In this document: one piece after another, positions 36,900 through 50,494 of the stretch
Layout of the letters: every line of letters begins with the position of its first letter
Numbering within the stretch: the first letter of the stretch is position 1
Origin: Lactarius indigo
Lineage: Eukaryota; Basidiomycota; Agaricomycetes; Russulales; Russulaceae
NCBI GenBank assembly: GCA_025766275.1
Contig: JAFKAC010000008.1
Span: 1,054,001-1,118,000 of the forward strand
DNA length: 64,000 nt
Reading direction: 5' to 3'
Notes under the pieces: generated by a model
Told to the model about the DNA's origin: nothing
Seen by the model: the letters and a program-made list of their open reading frames with translations, nothing else
Database searches by the model: none
Position numbers and translations under genes: made by a program

Positions 36900-37105
36900 G
36901 GATTGACGCACCCTCTTCCTGCATCTTGCGGTGATGAGGGACCCGGACTGGAGTAGTGTGGGTGACCGGTCACTATTAAGAAAGCCACGGGCCAATGGAA
37001 ATTTACGCACGAATTCATTTGTGAGTTCTCCGCATCTTGTGCAGCGGCCATACTGGACGGTAGAGTGGATTGAATAGACAGAACGTCTAGGTAACCAGTG
37101 CTGTC
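36900..37105. repeat. Dispersed repeat, copy R3
   Basis: Similar to R1 and R2 in the transporter/DUF7330 block. Shared text includes CTTCCTGCAT, GGACTGGAGTAG, GCACGAATTC, TCTTGTGCAGC and CGTCTAGGTAACCA. It separates the NLR pseudogene from TIM44 and probably overlaps the former promoter or first exon of the NLR. Confidence 0.45.
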
Positions 37106-37188
37106 TGACTGAGACAACTCGGGCCGTTCTCGCCGAGAAAGTGCCACGAAAGTGAAAGTACGCGACTCAACTCGCGACTCTGACACTC

Positions 37189-38853
37189 ATGCTCCCCCGT
37201 CATCTACGCCGTGCCATTCCCGCGCCGACCCCCCTCCGCTTAGCCGCCTTAACCGCCAATGCCCACCGCTCCCATGCGCTCGCCGCGCTGCGCTACCGCC
37301 CCGTCGCTGGCGCCATGTCCTCTTTCCACTCATCTTCCCGTCGTAGTGACGAGTTGCCGAAATCTCCCTTCCAGACGTTCGTAGACGTGCTGAGGGACGA
37401 GCTACGGAAAAACAGGGAACTGCAGGAAAACGTGAAGCAGCTCCAGGGTGACGTGGACAAGTTCCAGGACTCGGAGGCGATGAGAAAGGCGAGAGCCGCG
37501 TACGAACGAGCCAGGGTGCGTTCTCGTTGTTGGAACCCCCCTCTCGTAGACTACTCACTGACTCGCCAATTTTATTTTATTCAACCAGCTCACGTCGAGC
37601 ATCAAAGAGAACCCGCGACTTCGGGCTGCCGCTGAGGAGCTCAAAAAGCGTGGTGTTAAAGTCGGCGACGCGGTCTCCGAAGCGCTCAAGACGATGGAGG
37701 AGAGCGAACTCGCCCGTGCAGTACGTGTTTTTTTCTTTCTCCCGACTGCCGTTTCTCATTACGGTCTATGTAGATATCCAGGGCGACCGCAGCCGTCTCT
37801 TCTACTATTGCCACCACGACGGAGCCTATTCGCAACACCGCTGCGTACAAGACCCTCGCGGAGACTCTCGTTGACGCGCTCGACGATTCTGGCACCGCCA
37901 AACATGCTGGTTTCGAGGAAAAGGAGGCGCGGAGGGCACGCCGGCAGCTCCGTCTTGCCAAGGCGGGCAAAGAGGGTCGCATCAAGGCGCGCGTCCCCGT
38001 CAACCCCGAGTGAGTATATTCTCTCCTCTAGCGATCGTGTCGTACCTCAACTACGTCCCACACAGCGCGGGAGAGGCGCTCGTCCTGCACGCCTCGTCCC
38101 CGCGGCAAGAGCGCTGGCAGCAGATCAAGGAGACGAACCCGATCCTGCGCAAGTTCGCCGCGCTGAACGAGGCGTACAAGGAGTCGGAGAACCCGGTCGT
38201 GCTGTCGCTCCGGTCGGTCACGTCGACTGTCGCGTCGTGGTTCGACGAGAACGAGACGGCACAGGTGCTACGGAGCATGAAGGTGCTCGACCCGGGCTTC
38301 TCGATGGAGGGGTTCGAGCGGGAGCTGCGAGAGTACATCGTACCGGAGGTGGTGGATGCGTACCTGAGCGCGGACAACGAGGCGCTCAAGTCGTGGTGCT
38401 CCGAGGCGGTACGTGACACCCCATTTATTTTTGTTTTTATTGACGCACGTCGATAGACGTACAACGTGCTCTGGGCGACGATGGAGCAATACCTGCGCCA
38501 GGGCATGCAGCCCGACTCAAAGGTCCTCGACATCCGGCAGGTGGATGTGAGCACGGGGCGCTTCCTCGAGGATAACACGCCCGTTTTCGTGATTACGTTC
38601 ACGACGCAGGAAGTCCTACTGTTCCGTGACCGCAAAACGCGCGAAGTCGTCGTCGGTGCTGAGGACCGCGTCGAGCAATGCAATTATGCGGCCGTCGTCA
38701 CGCGCGTGGAGGAAGAGCTCGAGAATGAGCTCACGGGTGGTTGGAAGGTCATCGAGGTGCGTTTTGTTTTGTCTTATTTCCTTGCATGAAGAGCACAATT
38801 GGTAACGGGCGCTAATGTAGATGGCTCGCCGGTCGGGGCGCGCGTATCTATAA
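37189..38853 (+). CDS. TIM44: Mitochondrial import inner membrane translocase subunit TIM44
   Basis: Exons are 37189-37515, 37589-37720, 37774-38009, 38066-38408, 38457-38756 and 38821-38853, giving 456 aa with all phases consistent. TIM44 anchors mtHsp70 to the TIM23 channel on the matrix side. The N-terminus is Arg/Ala-rich without acidic residues (presequence-like). SPFQTFVDVLRDELRKNRELQENVKQL begins the coiled-coil Hsp70-binding part. The C-terminal Tim44 domain contains NPILRKFAALNEAYKESENPVV, the ETAQVLRSMKVLDPGFSMEGF segment, AYLSADNEALKSWCSEA and a conserved VDVSTGRF. The last exon is only 33 nt. The start is the first ATG, 333 nt beyond the remnant NLR. Intact. Confidence 0.94.
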
Positions 38854-39237
38854 CTTGGCCCGCTCAATACCCTGTCGGACGACCCCTCTAAAATGCATTC
38901 GCCTCGCCTCGCACATTGTTTTGTTGCAAGCACACGCCGGTCTCTTGCTATCGTCAACGTACCACCGCCATCATCGCCACCGCCACAACCACCACTCGGG
39001 AAAAAAATATGTATACGCATATATTAATCCATATTAGACTATGCACAAGCGCTAAATTTGAGCGACTTTTGTGTGTTTGCCAATCCCGTCAACAAACAAC
39101 AAGTAAATGATATATACCGCACACTTTTCCAAACAGAACCAAGATTTTTTAAATTCAATACTAGCAACATGTTGAGATAGAGAAAACAAGAATGGGAGTA
39201 AAGGTACCCACGGGTCATTGGTACTTGGCTGGTCTAT
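38854..39237. other. Convergent intergenic region
   Basis: This 384-bp region separates the 3' ends of TIM44 (+) and the SUR2-like gene (-). It is A/T-rich around 39.0-39.2 kb, as expected for two facing 3' UTRs. Nothing else was seen. Confidence 0.6.
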
Positions 39238-40257
39238 CTATGAGCTCTTGAGCTTGGAGCGGCGTTCCTCGATGTCCTGCCGGGTCATGCGCGTGCCGAG
39301 GATGACATCCCAATGGACAAACCAAGGCTGAGAGAAATTAGACTTGATGCCGATGATCTGGTGGTGGATATCGTGGTAATCTGCCGTGTTTCCGCTGAAC
39401 ATCTGGAGTGGGTCGAAAGGAAGGCGATATCCGCAGTGGTCGTCAACGGTCTTGCAGGTCGAGAGGGCGAAGAAGAGGGCGGCCTGTCGGACGGAGAGGC
39501 GCGCGATGGCCTCGGAGAGCACGGCGCCAAATGAATCGAGCAGGAAACCCTCGATGGGGTGGTTGTAGAGCGCGCCAAAGGCATACGGCACGTAGAGCCG
39601 GTGGTGCACCGAGTGGAGGTGCTTGTAGAGGAACTTGTTGATGTGCATCGCGCGATGGAGGAAGTACTGCCAGGTGTCGAGGACGACCCTGAGAGAAACA
39701 AAAGGAGGTCAGCGACGGGTACGGATACCAGGAGGGAACACGTACATGGCGAGGACGAGTTGCACGGCAGGGATGAGGTACCAATAGATGATATAGGCGA
39801 GCCGCGGCGACGCGTCTCTGAAGAGGGGATACGCTTGCTCGTCCGAGGGGGAGAGGAAGAGCAAGCCGAAGGAGGAGGACAGGGCACGGGCAACGGCGCG
39901 CATCGCCGCGGGGTGGTCGGTATGTTCTGGCGCGTCGGACAGCCAAAAGTACCCTAGGACGGTCTGGAGTGCCTGCTGAAAGACGACGGCGCGGAAGACC
40001 TCAGAACGGGTTGCGCGGTTGCGGGAGGAAACCTCTGCGGAGTCATGTATGCGATAGCGGTCGAGCCACGCCCATTTGGAAATGTCGAGGAGATGGAAGA
40101 TAGCAGAGGTGAACCAGTATGCGAGAACGGGGAGTATCACGGCGAGGAGAGGGTCGGAGAGACCAGGGACGAGAGAAGTAACCTGTGGGAAATAAAAAGG
40201 GTGAGAATGGAATATGGGATGATCATGGGGAACAGTGGTGTTGACGGTGGAGGACAT
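39238..40257 (-). CDS. SUR2: Sphinganine C4-hydroxylase, fatty-acid hydroxylase superfamily
   Basis: Exons (minus) are 40257-39746 and 39688-39238, giving 320 aa. It is an ER membrane di-iron enzyme that hydroxylates C4 of the long-chain base to give phytosphingosine. The three histidine boxes are visible: HRAMH, HSVHH and HDIHH, in the order and spacing of the family. Hydrophobic helices lie before them (LLAVILPVLAYWFTSAIF and LAYIIYWYLIPAVQLVLAM). Just upstream of the first box is VVLDTWQYFLHR, typical of SUR2. Sterol C-4/C-5 desaturases share the boxes, but the DTWQYF..NHPIEGFLLD context favours SUR2. Intact. It is divergently arranged with the UCH gene. Confidence 0.85.
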
Positions 40258-40738
40258 GCTTGTATCTCACTCACAGGCGCGCACTGACGAAAATGACACG
40301 ACTGCGGAGTGAGCGGGGAATGAAGTTAACTAATTATTATCTGAGATCTAAGTCCTATCGTCTGTATTCGTCATCGTTCCTGCTCGTCTATGTCGGGTTG
40401 ATCCTAAGCGACAACAAAAGATGGTGCATCGAAGATGACTTGGTGTCGAATGAGAGTGTCTGAAGTCTGTACATTCACGGGATAGCGAGTATCCTTTACG
40501 ACCGTCATCATATATGTTTTTAGTAGCCATTTATTCCTGTGCCCACATTTCAGAGCGTGGGTCCTATGAGCTAGGGCCGACGGAGCAGCACTGAGAGATG
40601 CAAACATTTGTTTTGATTATAGTAGTTTTGGCACTCAAACATGTCCTTTTTTGTGCAGTGGAGTGAAAAAAAATAAATGAGAGAACGCTCCAATGATGCA
40701 AGTGATCCGGCCGTCATCTTACCACTAACGCTTACAAG
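40258..40738. other. Divergent promoter region with UTR relic
   Basis: This 481-bp region lies between divergent SUR2-like and UCH genes and presumably holds both promoters. About 40485-40585 resembles the 3' flank of the hexose transporters (compare 6270-6350): both read TATCCTTT, then CCATTTATTC, CACATTTC and GCGGGTCCT or GTGGGTCCT. It looks like a stray fragment of that sequence. Confidence 0.45.
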
Positions 40739-41897
40739 ATGTCTCGTTGGATCCCTCTCGAAAGTGATCCCGAGGTACCGTACAGCTACCAGTCATCTCG
40801 GACACTCAAGCGTTGCTTAATTCCATTCGTCGATTACCCGTTCTAATTAGCTTTTTAACGATGTCTGTATATTGGTCACTTCTTTATTTATAGCCGACTC
40901 ACTCTCAAAGATCCGTCTAGTGGGCACGCAAAGTTGGTCTAGTCGAATCAGATGCAGAATTCGTAGATGTATATGGCCTAGATAGTGACGTGCGTATGCA
41001 CTGCATCAAAATCCCATATAGCTGAACTGACGTGGACTATTCGCCAGCTACTCGATATCGTTCCCCAGCCAGTCAAGGCGGTCATCTTGCTTTTCCCGAT
41101 CCGCGGTAAACTCGAAGAACTCAGAGAAGCCGAAGAGGCTCAGATCAAAGAAAAGGGCCAGGTTCCAGTCGATCCAACAGTGTTCTGGATCAAGCAGACC
41201 GTACGTCGCATCCCCTCATCTTGGTGAAGTCCGTTGTATCCGAGCCGTATGTGCGAGGGCAGATCCCGAATGCATGCGGCACGATTGGCCTGCTGCATGC
41301 CCTGACAAACGTAAGGTCGACCAGATATACCGTCGGACGATATTGATATTGATATTGATGGTTCGTTTGTAGGCTCAAGTTGTATATGAGCCCGGAAGCC
41401 CGATCACCCAGTTCATCGACGCTTGTCAAGGCAGGTAACACGCTCTACGTCCCCAAGCTCCTAACAGCCCTCGACAGATAAGACGCCGCTAGAGCGTGCC
41501 GAATTCCTCGAATCAACAAAGATCTTCGCCGACATTCATGCTGCCACCGCGGCTGGTGGACAGACCGATCCCTCTGCTAATCTGAACACAGACTTGCACT
41601 TTACCTGTTTCGTGCAGGCTCCCGAAGCATCCGCACGTGAGGCAGAGGTCGTGACGGACAAGCAACGCCTCATCGAATTAGATGGGGGCAGAGCCGGGCC
41701 CGTCGATCGGGGTGAGTCGACGGATCTGTTAAAGGTACGTGCTACTCGTTACTATCTATCTCCCATACAACTGTGCGTTTTCTTAGGACGTGGCCAAGTA
41801 CGTTAAAGAACAGATCATTCCCAAGGCACCAAGCTTGGAATTCAGTCTTATCGCGCTGGCTGGTGAGCTTGGTGAGCCGGTTCTGTCGGAAGAGTAG
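40739..41897 (+). CDS. Ubiquitin carboxyl-terminal hydrolase, UCH (C12) family
   Basis: Predicted exons are 40739-40774, 40921-40989, 41048-41200, 41263-41310, 41373-41430, 41478-41734 and 41787-41897, giving about 243 aa. It is a cysteine protease that removes small adducts from the ubiquitin C-terminus (YUH1/UCH-L3 type). Seen: N-terminal MSRWIPLESDPE, VDVYGLD, KQTIPNACGTIGLLHAL (oxyanion Gln and catalytic Cys), NLNTDLHFTCFV (catalytic His) and LIELDGGRAGPVDRG (catalytic Asp). Two oddities: after SDPE the usual two or three residues before Trp are missing, so a tiny exon may have been overlooked; and the only in-frame join between exons 5 and 6 uses a GC donor (CAAG|GCAGGT). Neighbours do not suggest a pathway link. 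All catalytic residues are present. Confidence 0.86.
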
Positions 41898-42131
41898 GGC
41901 GTTGTACGTTATTATGATATGATTCTATCATGTGATATATTGGTGATGGCTTTGAGTTACTGTAGAGGCGTCGCGACAGTGATGAACTTCCAACCAAAAA
42001 AGGAAAATACGAAAAGTGACACGATTTTTTTTGCATCGTCCGTCCATGCGAGAGTGCATATAACTCGTATCATCGTCCCTTCGTTCTTTTAGTCCTTCAT
42101 CTTCGTTGAGAAACAAAAAAGGGGGGATCAG

Positions 42132-43847
<1,716 letters not shown>

Positions 43848-44010
43848 CGTGTCTAGGCATGCTGAGTTGAGCGGATTGTCTTACTCGCGCACCGGATGGA
43901 TGGGTCCATCCTACTCGTGCTCCATTGTCCGTGTACCTATGAAGTCTAGACTAATACGATCGATACCCTTAGAAGCTTTCTTAGAAGACTGCGATTTCTG
44001 GATCGATCGG
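43848..44010 (+). repeat. Dispersed direct repeat, left of ankyrin NLR
   Basis: Strong similarity to about 50495-50645 in the same orientation. Shared blocks are TGGATGGATGGGTCCATC, CGTGTACCT, CTAGACTAATACGATCGATACC (CTAGGCTAATATGATCGATACC in the other copy) and TTAGAAGACTGCGATT. The two copies bracket the NLR gene. Confidence 0.7.
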
Positions 44011-45033
44011 TGTCTTTGGATGAAGGCTGGCACACTGGCATTGGACTGTAAAGTAATACCTGAGGATTAGGCGCTGAGCAGTGCAGATCTGGAGTGACTT
44101 GCCGAGTCTCTGTGCGAGTTGTTGTTTTGAGGTGCATCATGCTCATGGGTCACTCCGCTCCTCCCGTGCGGCTGGACAGGCGCTACTTCCCTTCTTGAGG
44201 TTTATGAGGTCTGGCCCTTGTTATTTCTGTCAGGCTACGGGCCTGAATTGGCGAGCATTTGGTGGGCAAGCTTGGTTTATCTCCTTGTCAACGATACCTT
44301 CATCTCTTTTGGTGTTGGATTAGCATACAGGCGATCTGGGCCTAGAGCATCGTAATAGTCGCAGCGGAGGAGGTGGTCATACTTTACGACGCTGACCTTA
44401 CTTCAAATTCCACTGTGCCAATTCCACACTTTCCTTGCTCACTGTCGAGCGAATCTTTCCGACAATACTTGAATATCCCGTTTGTTGTTGTATAATACAA
44501 CAGTACCGCGACCGACGACTCGGACTCGGGGTCGTTTTGTACATGGTATTTACATGATCCAACTCCTACAAATCTGTTACCACCAGAGAAATCCTACATA
44601 CAGGTGGGAAGGAGGGCCGTTACGACTTCATTGTGCTTTATTGGAGACGAGAGTGGTAGGGAGACCTGGTTGACGAAAGAAGAGGGCTGGGCCGGGAGAA
44701 GAGAGTAGAGGCAGGCCAAGTATGTGTGGGGACAGCCTAGGATTTAGTAGATGCTCCAAGGCAAGTAGTCAGTGATACGCAGAGAGGATGAGACCGGGAG
44801 CGTAGAGTGCCAAGTCGTAGGAGTCGAGAGGACAGCAATGTTCCTAGGGGGTCCAGGTCGAAAAGGCGACGGCGCATGTTTGCGCTCTTACGGTTAAATC
44901 GTGCGTCTACGGAGGCAGTGCTACGGTAGTATAAGGTCATCGCACCTGTGCTCAGCGCCAGGACCCGCTGTGAGTGTTTTCCCACGTACCCTCTGCCTCG
45001 ACCACTAAATGGTCCTCGACAGATCGTTCAAAG
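44011..45033. other. Upstream region of ankyrin NLR
   Basis: About 1 kb with no gene recognised. Open frames are under 90 codons. The sequence just before the NLR contains TATAAGG-like text near 44930. Nothing else was supportable. Confidence 0.5.
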
Positions 45034-48000
45034 ATGCCTTCTACGTCATTTCAATCCATCCTTGATGCTGCCCTCGCCGATTATGCCAACCAGATCGGGA
45101 TCGACCTTGCCAAACATCCCTCTGCTGACCGCCTCCAAGTCTGCCGTTCTCCCGATGACGTCATGAAGCTGCTCGAAGACAAAGCGAACGAATTCAAAGA
45201 CTACCGAGACGGAAATCGCGAGTTGATTGACCGTCTTAAACCGGTAGTGAATGTCATCCACGCGTTTTCTGGTGTTCTTGGAGAAGCCGTTAGCTTCGTG
45301 AGCCGAATACCCTCACTTTTCTCCTTCGCATTTTTTACTGACCTGCTACTACCAGGTTCCGTTCCAACCAGCAGGAGCGATCTTCGCTGGCGTGGATATT
45401 CTCTTCGCAGTACGTATACTCTGGCGTTCTTCGACTACACAGCCTCACAATATCTGGACGCCACAGGCAGCCAGCGATGTTAGCTCTAGCTACGATGCGC
45501 TCGTTGACTTGTTTGAATGCCTTGGAACTTTCCTCAAACGCCTTCGGATCTACACCGATCTCCCATTAACTCCCCCAATGACGGATATAGTCGTAAAGAC
45601 TATGGTCGAGCTACTCTCCGTGCTTGCTCTCGCTACGAAACAGGCCAAGCAGGGCAGATTCAGTAGGTGGACCCTTGTCTTCGACGTTCGATAGTTCAAC
45701 ATGACGCAGAGAAATTTGCAAAAAAGCTACTAGGAGACAGCGAGATCGAGGCTGTCCTGCGGAGATTGGACCGTCTCACGCAGGAGGAAGGTCGGATGGC
45801 TGTGGCCCAGACCCTGGAAGTGGTTCACGGCCTTATGGAAGCCATGAAGGTGGTCATGAACGGTACGCAATGTTTGCTCAGCTGGTCACAGTCATTCAAG
45901 TGAGTTGTCTGGTAGATGGAAAGGCGTCAATGGATGCTATTTGGAGGGCTCTAGATATGATGCAACAAATGGCGGATGATATAAACAAGATCAGGCGTTA
46001 GTTATTAAGGGATTCTTCCGTTGGGGGTTGACGGCACTAAAACTGGTTGCAGGTGACCAGTTGCAAAAGGAGTCCCGAACTTGGCTCTCCCCCCCAGATC
46101 CGTCGCCAAACTACGACAATGCGTGCGAAATCCAGAAAGACGGAACTGCCACGTGGTTTTTCGAGGGAAACGTCTTTACTGAGTGGAACGAGAAGGGTCC
46201 CCTGTTGTGGATCCACGGAAAGCGTACGTTTCCGATTCTAGCCTTGCGACAAATACTGATTCCTCTCCCTCTCTGTAGCGGGTTCTGGAAAAAGTATTCT
46301 GATGTATGTGTCATGTCTCACCGCATTCAGTCATATTTGTTCACGGAATTAGGTCGTCAATTATCCGAGAAATTGACCGGATGCGCAAGGCGGGATTTGC
46401 GTCGATGGCCTACTTTTATTTTGACTTCAGGGACACTCAGAAGCAACATAAACGTGGTCTTCTCTCTTCTCTCCTTTCCCAACTCAGTGCCGAGTCCGAT
46501 CCCTGCTATCATATTTTGTCCCAGCTATTTTCTGCCCACGCCGGAGGCACACGTCAACCTTCCGATCGTGCGCTCTCAGATCTTCTCTTTGAAATGCTCG
46601 AAGTTCAAGGACGACCTGCGATGTACATTATTATTGATGCTCTCGATGAATGCCCCAACACCTCCGGGATGCCGACCCCGCGTGAAAAGGTGCTCGAGTT
46701 TCTGGTGGATCTTGTCGATTTACAACTCCGGAACGTACATATATGTATTTCCAGTCGCCCGGAGTTTGACATTCGAACTTATCTCGAACCCCTGAAGCCG
46801 TTGAGCGTGTCGCTCGATGACGAAACCGGACAAAAGGCGGACATATTGGGATACATCACATCGGCCGTGCATTCTGATAGGAGGATGCGAAGATGGTCGG
46901 CAGAGGATCAGCAGCTGGTTATTAGCACACTCTCAGACAAGGCCGACGGGATGTAAGCAATTTCCTTTCATGGTTTCTCGGGGCTGTCGCTCAATAAGTG
47001 GTGTAGGTTCAGATGGGTTTACTGTCAGTTGGAGATTCTGCGCCGATGCTTTCCTTCGAGCATCCGAGAGACTTTGGTTAGCTTGCCAAAGACGTTGGAC
47101 GCGACGTATGAACACATGTTACTGGGAATCGATGAAGAGAAATGGCAATCCGCACACCGGCTCCTTCAATGTCTCGCCGTATCTACTAGACCACTTTGCG
47201 TTGAGGAGCTCGCGGAGATTACGGCATTTCGGTTTGATAAAGGAGCACTCCCCCAGTTTGACGCAGGGTGGCGACTAAGCGACGCGGAAGAAGCTGTACT
47301 TTCTGCATGCTCCAGTCTCATCACCATCACCAATGTGAATGGGTCTCGAATCGTTCAATTCGCCCATTTTTCCGTCAAGGAATACCTGACATCTGACCGC
47401 CTCGCCACCGCGAGTGAGAATATCTCTCGCTATCACATTTCCCCTCACTCGGCACATACTACTCTCGCACAAGCCTCCCTTGGTGTCTTACTCCAGCTCG
47501 ACGGCCGCATCGACAAGGAGAGTATCAGGAAGTTTCCGCTTGCGGATTACGCCGCTCGACACTGGATCGACCACTGCCGACTCGGGGACATGTCATCGAT
47601 GATCCAGAATTCTATGAAGTGCCTGTTTGACCGAGAGAGGCCGCACTTCTCTGCGTGGGTATGGATATGGGACATTGACGACCCTTGGCAAAAGCCCATG
47701 TCTACGGCGAACCCAGTGCGACCAGAGGCATCCCCATTATATTACGCCATACTTTGTGGTTTCCTCTGGCTTATCGAACACCTAATCATCACCTACCCAG
47801 GGGATGTCGACACTAGGGGAGGGTTTCATGAGACGCCGTTGCTTGCGGCTCTCAGGAAGGAAGGTGTCGACGTTACTTCGTCATCAACTCAGCACGACGC
47901 TGGTGTGTATGCCCTGAAGAACGGGGATATGAATCCACTGCGCCAAACATCGTCTAGCGAACGCGTCGACATTGTAAGGCTGTTACTCGAGCATAACGCG

Positions 48001-50349
48001 AATTTTAGTCTCGCAAACAAAGAAGGCGAGACACCATTGGACCGGGCATCAGCAATTGGAATACTCGAGATCTCACGGCTACTTGTCGGGCGGGGTGCAA
48101 ATGTGCACTTGAGGGACAACGACGGCTGGACCCCGCTTCACACAGCGTCGTACCACGGCCAACTGGGTGCTGTTCAGTTCTTGATCAGCAGCGGTGCGGA
48201 TGTGAACACTCACAATCGTGGCTGGACGCCCTTGCATTTGGCGACGCGGTGGGGACACATCGGTATCGTGGAACTGCTCAGTCAACACGGCGCAGATGTT
48301 AATAAACAAAACCACGAGCAAGAAACACCGTTGACTTTGGCATCGGCGAACGGGAAACTGGAGATTTTACGGCTACTCATTCAGGGTGGTGCAGATGTGC
48401 ATGCTCGGGACAAGGATAATTGGACCTCGCTTCATACGGCGTCGACCTTCGGGCATCTGGATGCCGTACAGTTCTTAATTGACAGCGGTGCAGATGTAAA
48501 CGCTCTAGACAACAAAGGCGGCGGCACTCCTCTACATTTGGCGATATTGCAGGGGCAGGTCAATATCGTAGAACTACTCATCAAACACGGTGCGGACATC
48601 AACAAGCATGGAGACAGAACAACGACCCCGTTGAACGTAGCATCGGCTCTTGGGAAGCTCGAAATTGTACGGCTACTTGTCCAGGGGGGTGCGCGGACCC
48701 GGGACAAGAACGACTGGACCCCACTAAACGCTGCGTCGCACAACGGACATTTGAATGTCGCTCAGTATTTGATCGACGGCGGTGCAGACGTGAACCCTCG
48801 TGGCTGGACTCCTTTGCATTCGGCGTCGCAACAGGGCCACATCAATATCGTGGACTTTCTCATTCAACACGACGCCGACGTAAACCCTCAGGACAACGAA
48901 GGCCGGACTCCTTTACATTTGGCGTCAGGGCAAGGGCACATCGATATCGTCGATTTTCTCATTCGACATGGCGCAGATGTCAACAAGAAACATAACAACC
49001 AAGGGACCCCGTTGGACGAGGCGTCATTGAGCGGGAAAGTCGAGATTTCACGGCTACTCGTTCAGGCAGGTGCAGATGTACGGACCCGAAACAAGAACGA
49101 CTGGACCCCACTGGAGACAGCGTCGCACAAAGGACATCTGGATGTCGCTCGGTTCTTAATTGACAGCGGTGCAGACGTAAACTCTCAAGACAATGGTGGC
49201 CTGACTCCCCTGCATTCGGCGTCGCGGCAGGGGCACATCAATATCGTCCACTTGCTTATTCAACACGACGCAGATGTCAACAAGCAAAATAATGACAAAG
49301 AGACCCCGTTGGACGGGGCATCGTCGAGCGGGAAAGTCGAGATTTCACGGCTACTTGTCCAGGCAGGTGCAGATGTGCAGGCACGGAACAAGAACGACTG
49401 GACCCCACTGAAGACAGCGTCGCACAAAGGATATTTGGATGTCGCTCAGTTCTTACTTGACAGCGGCGCAAACGTAAACCCTCAGGACAACGAAGGCTGG
49501 ACTCCTTTGCATTCAGCAGCAAGCAATGCCCATTTTGACGTCGTAAAGCTCCTACTCGAGCGTGGCGCAGATATCAGCATTCGTGATAACAGAAATAGGT
49601 TACCCTTGGACCTGGCATTCAAAAATGGGCACCCTCAGGTCACGGAGTTCTTATCTTCACACATGGAAGGTTCGATGTCGCTCAATGGCACGGAGAACTT
49701 GATTACACTTCCGTCAACTGTCGGCCCACAAAGTAGTCTCCCCAATGTCATGCACTCGCCAGGGAAGCGCGAAGAGGACGCAACATCGTCCGACGAAGAG
49801 TCACCTTCGTTGTATACGGCGTCAAAAAATGGACAACTTGACATTGTGCGGTCATTGCTCGACCGTGGTTCTGACGTCAATGAGAGGTATGACAATCGTG
49901 CGACTTCACTGGACGCAGCGTCAACGTCTGGGTATCTCGAGGTAGCAAAATTATTGATTGAGAGTGGTGCGGATGTAGACTCTCGAGACTGGGATGGTTG
50001 TACCCCGCTGATTTCAGCGTCGGGACGTGGACACTCTGAGGTCGCGCGGTTATTACTCGACCGCGGTGCCGATGTGAATGCACAAATGAGAGGCCCCCAA
50101 ACCGCGTTGCATGCCGCGGTGTTGCACTTCGAAACGGCCCAGCTGTTACTAGGACGTGGGGCGAATGTGGGTATACGGAACGCCGATGGGGAGACTCCGA
50201 GAGAAATAGCACAACGACTGGGGTACCTCAGGGTCGTAGAGCTGTTGGCGAGCTTTGAAGGAACACAGCTCGGTCATATAGAGGTGCGATTCGCTATTCA
50301 AATGAAGTTCGATTCGTACCACATGCTGACATCGCTACAGTCGCCTTAA
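45034..50349 (+). CDS. Goodbye-NACHT-ankyrin NLR (fungal STAND protein)
   Basis: Exons start at 45034, 45356, 45467, 45710, 45916, 46053, 46279, 46353 and 47007 (ending at 45297, 45409, 45662, 45862, 45996, 46223, 46303, 46952 and 50349). All phases agree, giving about 1,628 aa. The N-terminal about 170 residues match the fungal STAND Goodbye domain (FQSILDAALADYANQIG; SYDALVDLFECLGTFLKRL). The NACHT P-loop GKPGSGKS lies near residue 308, encoded across two introns. Walker B IIIDALDECP is near 405, followed by ICISSRPEFDI and a winged-helix region with FAHFSVKEYL. About 22 ankyrin repeats fill residues about 830-1600, interrupted once by a Ser-rich linker (49.66-49.81 kb). Family members are intracellular sensors triggering heterokaryon incompatibility or defence. 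No stop or frameshift was seen. A 57-nt optional intron lies near the end. Confidence 0.9.
48318..49600 (+). repeat. Higher-order ankyrin repeats (three-repeat unit, about 297 bp)
   Basis: Ankyrin repeats recur as a triplet: a GK.EI.RLLVQ.GADV unit, an H.LDVAQFLIDSGADVN unit and an H.INIV.LLIQH.ADVN unit. The copies starting near 49012 and 49309 are nearly identical at DNA level with a 297-bp offset. This indicates recent block duplication. Confidence 0.8.
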
Positions 50350-50494
50350 AGGCTACTTGGAGCCATCCCCGGATGTTCCGCTTTCCAATAGTTTGAATTG
50401 ATATGTAATGAACTGTGTATCTGCGCAAATATGTTCCCAGCACCACGTGCCAGACCTGGCAAATGTCTTGAGCCTCGGGGAGTGAGGGAGCGTG

